From: Oscillospiraceae bacterium
Lineage (GTDB): Bacteria > Bacillota > Clostridia > Oscillospirales > Oscillospiraceae
Direction: 5' to 3'
DNA: 12,416 nt
Assembly (NCBI GenBank): GCA_015068335.1
Contig: SVKT01000037.1
Span: forward strand, 1 to 12,416
Made by a program: the position numbers and the translations under genes. The notes below the pieces were generated by a model. That model saw nothing but the letters and a program-made list of their open reading frames with translations. It did not search any database and had not been told where the DNA came from. Each line of letters starts with the position of its first letter. The stretch's first letter is position 1. Shown here one piece after another: positions 6,640 to 12,416 of the stretch.

Positions 6640-8367
6640 ATGGATTTTATGCGCGAATATGAAAAGTGGCTGGCAAGCCCCGCTCTGTCCGCCGCCGAAA
6701 AAGCAGAACTGGACGCCATCCGCAGCGATGCCAAGGAGATCGAGTCCCGCTTCTTTGACCAGTTGTCCTTCGGCACCGCAGGTCTGCGCGGCACGATGGG
6801 CGTCGGCCTGTACCGGATGAACATCCACGTGATCCGCCACGCCACCCAGGCCTTTGCGGAAGTGATCCTGGAAGAGGGAAGCGAGGCCGTGCAGCGCGGC
6901 GTGGCCGTCTGCTTCGACTGCCGCAATAACTCCGACCTCTTTGCCCGGGAGGCCGCCTGCGTGCTGGCCGGCAACGGCATCCCCGTCCGCCTGTTCGCCG
7001 CCCTGCGTCCCACCCCCGAACTGTCCTTCGCCGTGCGTGAATACGGCTGCATTGCCGGCATCAACGTCACCGCCAGCCACAACCCCAAGGAATACAACGG
7101 CTACAAGGTGTACTGGGAGGACGGCGCCCAGTTGCCTCCCGTCCACGCCGACGAAGTGGCCCGCAAGATGAAGGAACTGGACGTGTTTGCCTGCGTCAAG
7201 TCCACAGACTATGATACCGCCGTCGCCGAGGGAAAAATCGTTCTGCTGGGCGCCGAGACCGACGAGGCTTTCCTGGCCAACGTGATGGCGCAGGTCAACG
7301 ACAAGGCCGTGGTGGAAAAGGTGGCCGACGACTTCAAGATGGTCTTCACCCCCTTCCACGGCACCGGCTACCAACTCATCCCCGAGGTGCTGAAACGACT
7401 GGGCCTGAAACACGTCATCTGCGTGCCCGAGCAGATGGTGATCGACGGCGACTTCCCCACCGTGGTCTCTCCCAACCCCGAAAATCCCGAGGGCTTCTAT
7501 CTGGCCGTGGAGATCGCCAAGCGAGAGAACGCCGACTTCATCCTCGGCTCCGACCCCGACGCCGACCGCGTGGGCATTATGGTGCGCACCGGTGACGATG
7601 TGTATCAGGTGCTCTCCGGCAACCAGATCGGCATCCTGCTGGCCGCCTACATCATCGACGCCTGGAAGCGCGCGGGAAAGATGCCTGCAAACGGCGTCCT
7701 CCTCAAATCTCTGGTCTCCACCGAGATGGTCCGCACCATCGCCGAGGCCAACGGCCTGGCCTGCTACGACACCTTTACCGGCTTCAAGTTCCTGGCCCAG
7801 AAGAAGGATCAACTGGAAGCCGCCGGTGAGGGCACGGTGCTGATGGCCTTTGAAGAGTCCAACGGCTATATGTTCGGCGACTTCGTCCGCGACAAGGACG
7901 CCGTCACCGCCTCCCTCATCCTGACGGAGATGGCCGCCTGGTACGCCGATCAGGGTATGACCCTCTATGACGCCCTGATGAGCCTGTACAAGAAATACGG
8001 TTTCTACGCCGAAAAGACGATGAATCTGGTGATGCCCGGTCTGGACGGCCTGAAAAAGATGGCCCAGTTGATGGCCGACCTGCGGGAAAATCCCCCCGTG
8101 GAGATCGCCGGCGTGGCTGTCCGCGAACAGAAGGACTACAAGGACGGCAGTGTGGTCAACGTCGCCACCGGTGAAAAGACCACAATGGAACTGACCGACT
8201 CCAACGTGCTGCGCTACGAACTGGCCGACGGCACCAGCCTGATCGTCCGGCCCTCCGGCACCGAGCCCAAGGTCAAGGTCTATGTGCTCACCAGCGCCGA
8301 GACCGGCGAGGCCTGCGCGGAAAAGACCGCCAAATACGCCGTCTGGGCAGAGAGCCTGAAAGGCTGA
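6640..8367 (+). CDS. Phospho-sugar mutase (alpha-phosphoglucomutase/phosphomannomutase, PgcA-like)
   Basis: This 575-residue alpha-D-phosphohexomutase probably interconverts glucose 6-phosphate and glucose 1-phosphate (or the mannose phosphates), feeding UDP-glucose, glycolipid and polysaccharide synthesis in the cytoplasm. All four family loops are present in order: phosphoserine Ser146 in TASHNPKEYNGYK, the Mg-binding loop DPDADR (305-310), the sugar-specificity loop EESNGY (405-410) and the phosphate-binding loop RPSGTEPK (537-544). The N-terminal FGTAGLRGTMG block and the length match the PgcA/PGM2 branch rather than the shorter GlmM branch (about 450). The ATG is preceded by AGGAGG (6626-6631) at 8 bases; an ATG at 6649 is a less likely start. 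It sits 26 bases after rlmH and probably ends the same transcript, at the terminator at 8425. Exact sugar preference cannot be read from sequence alone. Confidence 0.94.
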   Translation: MDFMREYEKWLASPALSAAEKAELDAIRSDAKEIESRFFDQLSFGTAGLRGTMGVGLYRMNIHVIRHATQAFAEVILEEGSEAVQRGVAVCFDCRNNSDLFAREAACVLAGNGIPVRLFAALRPTPELSFAVREYGCIAGINVTASHNPKEYNGYKVYWEDGAQLPPVHADEVARKMKELDVFACVKSTDYDTAVAEGKIVLLGAETDEAFLANVMAQVNDKAVVEKVADDFKMVFTPFHGTGYQLIPEVLKRLGLKHVICVPEQMVIDGDFPTVVSPNPENPEGFYLAVEIAKRENADFILGSDPDADRVGIMVRTGDDVYQVLSGNQIGILLAAYIIDAWKRAGKMPANGVLLKSLVSTEMVRTIAEANGLACYDTFTGFKFLAQKKDQLEAAGEGTVLMAFEESNGYMFGDFVRDKDAVTASLILTEMAAWYADQGMTLYDALMSLYKKYGFYAEKTMNLVMPGLDGLKKMAQLMADLRENPPVEIAGVAVREQKDYKDGSVVNVATGEKTTMELTDSNVLRYELADGTSLIVRPSGTEPKVKVYVLTSAETGEACAEKTAKYAVWAESLKG

Positions 8368-8424
8368 TCGTTCCACTTACATTACAGTTATCTCACACAG
8401 ACATACGGCGATCTTCGATATTTG

Positions 8425-8463
8425 ACGCCCCGTCCGATAAAGCGGACGGGGCGTTTCTGTTTG
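8425..8463 (+). terminator. Intrinsic terminator after the phospho-sugar mutase gene
   Basis: ACGCCCCGTCCG (8425-8436) pairs perfectly with CGGACGGGGCGT (8443-8454) around the six-base loop ATAAAG. A T-rich tail (TTTCTGTTT) follows. The 12-pair GC-rich stem should end transcription from the upstream genes and isolate the following cassette. Confidence 0.88.
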
Positions 8464-8500
8464 AGAAACAACGCCAAACAACTCCCCCGAATTTTCTCAA
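8461..8500. repeat. Inverted repeat TTGAGAAA/TTTCTCAA upstream of the cassette promoter
   Basis: TTGAGAAA (8461-8468) and TTTCTCAA (8493-8500) are perfect inverted copies separated by 24 bases, between the terminator and the promoter at 8535. TTTCTCA recurs at 8511-8517. It could be a regulator binding site or a weak hairpin, but in this short AT-rich stretch chance is also possible. The rest of the gap 8368-8593 holds only the terminator and the promoter. Confidence 0.35.
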
Positions 8501-8534
8501 CTTTCTTGTCTTTCTCATCCCACAGAAAAATCAG

Positions 8535-8563
8535 TTGCCCCATTCGACAAAAACTGCTATAAT
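8535..8563 (+). promoter_or_regulatory. Extended -10 promoter of the two-gene cassette
   Basis: TTGCCC (8535-8540) and a perfect TATAAT (8558-8563) are separated by 17 bases, and TG at 8555-8556 makes the -10 extended (TGCTATAAT). Transcription would start near 8570, giving a leader of about 24 bases with AAAGGAGG (8578-8585) set 8 bases before the ATG. Confidence 0.75.
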
Positions 8564-8593
8564 TTTTACATTCTGGCAAAGGAGGCAGCATTT

Positions 8594-9781
8594 ATGGAAA
8601 CAGCGAATCTGACCCGGCAGGAAGTACAGGCACTGGCTCTTGACGTATATCGTCAGAATCAGGCCGCCGAAAAGAAAGGCAAACAACTGCTGACACGGGA
8701 TGAAATTATCGCCCTGCTTTCCGCGCTGCCGGAAGAATCCGAGCGAAAATTTGAGGTCGATGTGGTAGGCTTTTCTGTGGATTGGGATGAGAGCATCATC
8801 CAAAACGAGCTGCCGCAGTTCCTCGCTCCGGTCAAAGCCGGAACAGCCAACGCCGCCGAGGAGCAGCTTGCTTTTGCGGCTTTCTGTGTGCTGGTGAATT
8901 ACGAACGCCGTATGAAAAACTTTTCTGCGGAAGAACGCTGGCTTCAAGATTGGCAGGATCGTTTCGGCGGACATATTTTTTATAACCATATGCTGCTCCT
9001 CAGCCAGATGGGTCAACTGGAAAACTTCCGCGAAACACAGTGGAACGAATTCAGCATTCGTGATCTGCTGCAACTGGCAAGGAAAAATTCCACTGCCCTG
9101 CGTCATAATGTAGGCGGGCTTCATGCCTTTGCGGAAACCGTGGCCCTGGCTTATGAAAATACGCCTGCTCTTATGGCCCGCATTCAGGAAACAGATCACA
9201 TCAATTGGCTCACCGGCGCTCTGGCTGCGATAGAAGAAACACTGCGCGTTGATCCGGACTATGCCAAATTTTATTGTACGTATGCCCGTCTGCTGGCGGC
9301 AGACGGTGATTATGATGCCGCACTCAACAAACTGAGCATCGCCATTGACAAGGAAAACAGCCAGCGTTCTGATTACGCCATCCGCGTGGGTCGTTACCTG
9401 ACATTCAGCCAGCAGTTCCGTGCCCGGAAGGAACTGGTTTCTATGGAATCGGCTATGCAGGAGCATCTGGAACAGTACAAATCTGCTCTGGAAGATCAGG
9501 AGAAACAAACCCTGGTCAAAAATATGGAATTTCTCGGTCTGTTTTCCGGTATCGTCAGTTTCACCATCGGCAGCCTGACCATCAGCGGCGCCATCGCGGA
9601 GCAGTCTATTAAAAGCGCCGCAGGTCTGATCGTGGTTCTGATGGGCGCCTTGATGGGCGTGTTTGCGGCATTCGGCATCATCCTGCACGGAGCATCCGGA
9701 AAGAAGGCTCTGCGCAACATTCTTGTATTGCTGATGGGCTTTGCCGCTGTGATTGGAGGAATCGCATTTTGTTTGAACTAG
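8594..9781 (+). CDS. Hypothetical helical-repeat (TPR-like) protein with three C-terminal membrane segments
   Basis: I do not recognise this 395-residue protein. Residues 1-275 look entirely helical and soluble. Residues about 207-255 contain TPR-like helix pairs (AAIEETLRVDPDYAKFYCTYA, then LLAADGDYDAALNKLSIAID). A charged, coiled-coil-prone stretch follows (about 276-310), then three hydrophobic segments (about 312-334, 342-364 and 373-392). No signal peptide is seen, so the large N-terminal part is probably cytoplasmic. Repeats of this kind usually bind proteins. The gene overlaps the PP2C-like gene by 13 bases, so the partner is likely that phosphatase. Codon use is AT-richer than in the flanking core genes, and the only CATG and AGCT sites of the window lie here, both hinting at separate ancestry. 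Possible roles are membrane-anchored phosphosignalling, stress sensing or defence; none is demonstrated. Confidence 0.85.
   Translation: METANLTRQEVQALALDVYRQNQAAEKKGKQLLTRDEIIALLSALPEESERKFEVDVVGFSVDWDESIIQNELPQFLAPVKAGTANAAEEQLAFAAFCVLVNYERRMKNFSAEERWLQDWQDRFGGHIFYNHMLLLSQMGQLENFRETQWNEFSIRDLLQLARKNSTALRHNVGGLHAFAETVALAYENTPALMARIQETDHINWLTGALAAIEETLRVDPDYAKFYCTYARLLAADGDYDAALNKLSIAIDKENSQRSDYAIRVGRYLTFSQQFRARKELVSMESAMQEHLEQYKSALEDQEKQTLVKNMEFLGLFSGIVSFTIGSLTISGAIAEQSIKSAAGLIVVLMGALMGVFAAFGIILHGASGKKALRNILVLLMGFAAVIGGIAFCLN
9755..9771 (+). promoter_or_regulatory. Ribosome binding site selecting the TTG start of the PP2C-like gene
   Basis: GGAGG (9755-9759) lies 9 bases before TTG (9769-9771), all inside the end of the preceding gene. 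This supports a TTG start and translational coupling. Confidence 0.75.
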
Positions 9782-10632
9782 CACAACAGTTCTGCCTTCC
9801 CGGAAATCCCTCTCTCCCCAACGAAGACACTGTTGCCTTCGGCAGTTGTTACTGCTTTGCTATGGACGGTGCCTCCTGCCTGAGCGGCATCAATGTCATA
9901 GACCGGAACTCCGATGCAGCGTGGATGGTACAGCGGGTAAAGGTCGGGTTGTGCGCCCTGCTGGACGCCGGCGATCCCCGTCCCACAGCCGATCTTCTGA
10001 CAGAAGTCCTTGCCCCTCTGCGGGAGGAATATCTGACTGCCTGTCGAAAAAATGGGATCCACCATCCCGAGGATGCTCCCTCGGCGGGACTGGCGCTGTT
10101 CCGTGTGCGCGACGGTATGCTGGAATTCTTCGGTCTTGGCGACTGTGTGGGCGTGGCGGCTCTGCCGGACGGCAGTATATTCTCCTCCACAGATACGGCC
10201 CTGCCCGCGCTGGACGACGGCGTGATCCGTGAAATGGCCCGACTTCACGCAGAGGAAGGGATCTCTATGCAGGAAGCCAAACGGCGCTGCAACCAGCAGT
10301 TGCTGGAAAACCGAAGCAAGCGCAACCGCCCCGGTGGTTACTGGATACTGGACCTGCTTTCCGATGACGGGCTGGCTCACGCCCGGCAACGCAGTTGGCC
10401 TCTGACCGCTCCTGTAACAGCAGCCGCATTCAGTGATGGCTTTTCCCAACTTACCGACACCTTCGGACTGTATCAGGATTACGCCGGGCTCCTTTCCGCC
10501 ATAGAAACGAAAGGGCTGGACCTTCTGTCCGCAGCACTCTTCGCTGCGCAGGATGCGGATGCGGACTGCACGACCTATCCCCGCTTCAAAAAGAGGGATG
10601 ATACTTGCGCCCTGTGGGGCACATTCCGATAA
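9769..10632 (+). CDS. PP2C-family (PPM) serine/threonine phosphatase-like protein
   Basis: This 287-residue protein carries the metal-binding aspartate motifs of PP2C phosphatases in order: NED (18-20), MDGAS (32-36, Asp33), GDC (124-126, matching the usual GDS strand), SDGF (222-225, Asp223) and RDDT (276-279, Asp277/Asp278). PP2C enzymes use two or more Mg/Mn ions to remove phosphate from Ser/Thr. The overall sequence is divergent, closer in style to the short bacterial PP2C_2-type group than to PrpC/Stp. It has no membrane segment and is probably cytoplasmic. It starts at TTG inside the end of the membrane repeat-protein gene, so the two should be made together. No Ser/Thr kinase, FHA or vWA gene accompanies it in the window, which is unusual for a dedicated phosphatase. 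Catalytic competence is likely because the ligand aspartates are kept; the substrate is unknown. Confidence 0.83.
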   Translation: MFELAQQFCLPGNPSLPNEDTVAFGSCYCFAMDGASCLSGINVIDRNSDAAWMVQRVKVGLCALLDAGDPRPTADLLTEVLAPLREEYLTACRKNGIHHPEDAPSAGLALFRVRDGMLEFFGLGDCVGVAALPDGSIFSSTDTALPALDDGVIREMARLHAEEGISMQEAKRRCNQQLLENRSKRNRPGGYWILDLLSDDGLAHARQRSWPLTAPVTAAAFSDGFSQLTDTFGLYQDYAGLLSAIETKGLDLLSAALFAAQDADADCTTYPRFKKRDDTCALWGTFR

Positions 10633-10660
10633 ACCGCTTCCTTCCCCCTCGATACCACTC

Positions 10661-10688
10661 AGCGCCGCCTTTTCAGGCGGCGCTTTTT
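10661..10688 (+). terminator. Intrinsic terminator closing the cassette
   Basis: AGCGCCGCCT (10661-10670) and AGGCGGCGCT (10675-10684) form a perfect 10-pair stem with a TTTC loop, followed by a five-T run (10684-10688). It lies 28 bases after the PP2C-like stop and 24 bases before the pyrC -35 box. Confidence 0.92.
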
Positions 10689-10712
10689 CTTGCTGCGCGG
10701 CGGGGAATCCCG

Positions 10713-10744
10713 TTGACAACGCAGGCGTTTTTCGGTAGTATAAT
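10713..10744 (+). promoter_or_regulatory. Promoter of the pyrC-pyrK operon
   Basis: A perfect -35 box TTGACA (10713-10718) is followed either by TAGTAT (10736-10741) at a 17-base spacing or by a perfect TATAAT (10739-10744) at a less favourable 20-base spacing. Transcription would start near 10748-10752, giving a leader of under 30 bases. That leaves no room for a PyrR-type attenuator. Confidence 0.75.
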
Positions 10745-10763
10745 ATATTGAAAAAGTACGTAG

Positions 10764-10780
10764 AAGGAGAACCGTCTATG
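10764..10780 (+). promoter_or_regulatory. Ribosome binding site selecting the ATG start of pyrC
   Basis: AAGGAG (10764-10769) lies 8 bases before ATG (10778-10780). The in-frame TTG at 10748 sits at the predicted transcription start and has no ribosome binding site, so it is rejected as a start. Confidence 0.88.
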
Positions 10781-12061
10781 AGCCTGCTTCTGACCGGCGG
10801 CGCCGTTTTTCTGAACGGCCGTTTTGTGAATATGGACCTCGCCATCGACCAGGGCCGCATTGTTTCCGTTTCCTCCCTGCAAGATGGTGCTTCTGTCATT
10901 GAACTGCATAATTGTCTGATCGTTCCGGGTTTCGTTGATGTCCACGTCCATCTTCGTGAGCCTGGTTTTTCTTATAAGGAAACGATTTTCTCCGGCACGA
11001 AGGCCGCAGCCGCCGGCGGATACACCGCCGTGTGCGCTATGCCCAACCTGAAACCGGTGCCCGACAGCGCAGAGAACCTGAAACCCCAGTTGGACCTGAT
11101 CCGCAAGACCGCCAACGTGCGCGTCTATCCCTACGGCGCCATCACCAAAGGGGAGCGGGGCGAAACCCTTGCCGACCTTGCGGATATGGCGGCGGATGTT
11201 GCCGGTTTTTCCGACGACGGCCGCGGCGTGCAGTCCCGTGAAATGATGCGCGCCGCTATGGAAGCCGCCAAAGCACTGGACAAGCCCATCGTGGCCCACA
11301 GCGAGGACGAAAGCCTGCTGGCCAAAGGCTGGATGATCCACGACGGCGACTTTGCCCGCCGCAACGGCTTCATCGGCAACGATCCCGAAAGCGAATGGCG
11401 GCAGGTGGAGCGGGACATCCAACTGGTGCGGGAAACCGGCTGCCAGTATCACGTCTGTCACATCTCCACCAAGGAAACCGTGGAACTGATCCGCAAGGCC
11501 AAAGCCGAGGGACTTCCCGTCACCTGCGAAACCGGCCCCCACTACCTCGTTATGTGCGATGAGGACTTGCAGGACGACGGCCGCTTCAAAATGAATCCTC
11601 CCATCCGCTCCGCCTCTGACCGGGACGCGCTGGTGGCAGGCCTTCTGGACGGCACGGTGGACTGCATCGCCACCGACCACGCCCCCCATTCCGCCGAAGA
11701 AAAGAGCCGCGGCCTTGCCGCCAGTTTCAACGGCATCGTGGGGCTGGAAACCGCCTTCCCCATCCTCTATACCAATCTGGTGCAGACCGGCATCGTGCCG
11801 CTGGAAGTCATTCTCAACGCTCTGTGCGTCAACCCCCGTCGCATCTTCCGTCTGCCCGGCGGCTCTCTGGAAGAAGGGCAGATCGCCGACCTGACGGTGC
11901 TGGACCTGAACCGCCCCCACGTCATCGATCCCACCACCTTCAAGTCTCTCGGCCGCGCCACTCCCTTTGCCGGATGGGGCGTTTCCGCCGCCATCGCTAT
12001 GACGGTCTGCGGCGGCGAGATCGTACACCACGACCTGAAAACACAGGAGGCCTTTTTATGA
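10778..12061 (+). CDS. pyrC: PyrC, dihydroorotase (type I)
   Basis: PyrC closes N-carbamoyl-L-aspartate to dihydroorotate in de novo pyrimidine synthesis, in the cytoplasm. From the ATG at 10778 the protein has 427 residues, the normal length for the Gram-positive class I enzyme. The metal-site motifs of the amidohydrolase fold are all visible: His56 and His58 in DVHVHLREPG, FSDDGRG (144-150), His174 in AHSEDE, His228 in CHIST, CETGPHY (250-256) and Asp300 with His301/His304 in ATDHAPHS. These with Asn90 (MPN) indicate an active enzyme rather than the inactive PyrC-like pseudo-enzymes. The stop overlaps the pyrK start (ATGA at 12058-12061), indicating translational coupling. Genes for the other pyrimidine steps are expected to follow to the right. 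Confidence 0.96.
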   Translation: MSLLLTGGAVFLNGRFVNMDLAIDQGRIVSVSSLQDGASVIELHNCLIVPGFVDVHVHLREPGFSYKETIFSGTKAAAAGGYTAVCAMPNLKPVPDSAENLKPQLDLIRKTANVRVYPYGAITKGERGETLADLADMAADVAGFSDDGRGVQSREMMRAAMEAAKALDKPIVAHSEDESLLAKGWMIHDGDFARRNGFIGNDPESEWRQVERDIQLVRETGCQYHVCHISTKETVELIRKAKAEGLPVTCETGPHYLVMCDEDLQDDGRFKMNPPIRSASDRDALVAGLLDGTVDCIATDHAPHSAEEKSRGLAASFNGIVGLETAFPILYTNLVQTGIVPLEVILNALCVNPRRIFRLPGGSLEEGQIADLTVLDLNRPHVIDPTTFKSLGRATPFAGWGVSAAIAMTVCGGEIVHHDLKTQEAFL

Positions 12062-12416
12062 AAAAATCCCTCTTTACCGTAGAACACACCCGCCAACTGA
12101 CGGCGGATACCTATGAAATGATCCTCTCCGGCGACACCTCCGCCATCACCGCCCCGGGCCAGTTCGTGGAACTGGAACTGCCCGGCAAATTCCTGCGCCG
12201 CCCCATCTCCATCTGCAACTGGACGGACGACGCCCTGATGCTGCTGGTGAAAGTGGTGGGCGAAGGCACGAAAGAACTGGTGCGCTGTGTCCCCGGCACG
12301 GAACTGGACACTCTCTCCGGCCTTGGCAACGGCTTTGACATCAGCCTCGCCTCTGAGCACTCCGTGCTGGCCGGCGGCGGCATCGGCATCGCTCCCCTGT
12401 ACGGTCTTGCCCAGCG
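12058..12416 (+). CDS. pyrK: PyrK, dihydroorotate dehydrogenase B electron-transfer subunit (3' end outside window)
   Basis: PyrK carries FAD and an Fe-S cluster and passes electrons from the PyrD catalytic subunit to NAD in the class 1B dihydroorotate dehydrogenase. The first 119 codons are visible and remain open at the right edge. The N-terminal ferredoxin-reductase-type barrel shows GQF (34-36) and the FAD-binding RRPISI (47-52). The start of the NAD-binding domain is seen as AGGGIGIAPLYG (105-116). The C-terminal cysteines of the 2Fe-2S site lie beyond the window. The ATG is preceded by AGGAGG (12045-12050) at 7 bases and overlaps the pyrC stop. pyrD would be expected next. Confidence 0.93.
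   Translation, partial: MKKSLFTVEHTRQLTADTYEMILSGDTSAITAPGQFVELELPGKFLRRPISICNWTDDALMLLVKVVGEGTKELVRCVPGTELDTLSGLGNGFDISLASEHSVLAGGGIGIAPLYGLAQ

Noticed and set aside
6616..8376. Long open frame on the minus strand opposite the phospho-sugar mutase (586 codons)
   Set aside because: It mirrors a gene with all catalytic motifs on the + strand. The GC-rich third positions remove stop codons on the opposite strand, and the predicted protein is low-complexity His/Gly/Val-rich with no recognisable motif. The same applies to the long minus frames at 1586-2614, 3905-5194 and 10673-12031.
10748..10777. TTG start for pyrC adding 10 residues
   Set aside because: It coincides with the predicted transcription start and overlaps the -10 region; the ATG at 10778 has AAGGAG at an ideal spacing and gives the usual dihydroorotase length.
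10745..10777. PyrR attenuator or riboswitch in front of pyrC
   Set aside because: The leader is under 30 bases and holds only the ribosome binding site; there is no room for antiterminator and terminator stems.
1..12416. CRISPR array, tRNA, rRNA, insertion sequence or integrase attachment site
   Set aside because: No spaced direct repeats, no tRNA-like cloverleaf, no transposase motifs and no flanking terminal repeats around the cassette were seen.

Overview
The window looks like chromosomal DNA from a GC-rich member of the Clostridia, probably a gut Oscillospiraceae/Ruminococcaceae-type Firmicute. The evidence is a Firmicutes-specific wal (yyc) cell-wall-regulation cluster, strong AGGAGG-type ribosome binding sites, frequent TTG starts, GC-rich third codon positions and a Gram-positive pyr gene order (pyrC-pyrK). 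This placement is inference; no marker gene fixes the genus. All supported genes are on the + strand.

Positions 1-6613 hold the wal cluster: the 3' part of walK (sensor kinase), yycH and yycI (its membrane-anchored regulators), murA (first committed step of peptidoglycan synthesis), walJ/yycJ (metallo-beta-lactamase-fold hydrolase) and rlmH (23S rRNA methyltransferase). murA sits between yycI and walJ, has its own likely promoter and a structured leader, and is followed by a terminator-like hairpin. A phospho-sugar mutase gene (6640-8367) follows rlmH and ends at a strong terminator.

Positions 8425-10688 form an insulated two-gene cassette: terminator, extended -10 promoter, a 395-residue helical-repeat protein with three C-terminal membrane segments, an overlapping PP2C-like phosphatase, and a second terminator. 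I cannot assign this pair to a named system. It is the best candidate in the window for an undescribed membrane signalling or defence-type module. From 10713 a new promoter drives pyrC, which overlaps pyrK; pyrK runs off the right edge. These two belong to de novo pyrimidine synthesis.

The strongest signal not tied to a gene is compositional. Reading the whole + strand (these words are palindromes, so both strands are covered), I find CATG once, AGCT twice and CTAG once in 12.4 kb. About 48 of any four-base word would be expected at equal base frequencies. All four occurrences lie in the 395-residue gene of the cassette. Synonymous codon choice elsewhere avoids CATG and AGCT at codon junctions, which points to sequence-specific restriction pressure.
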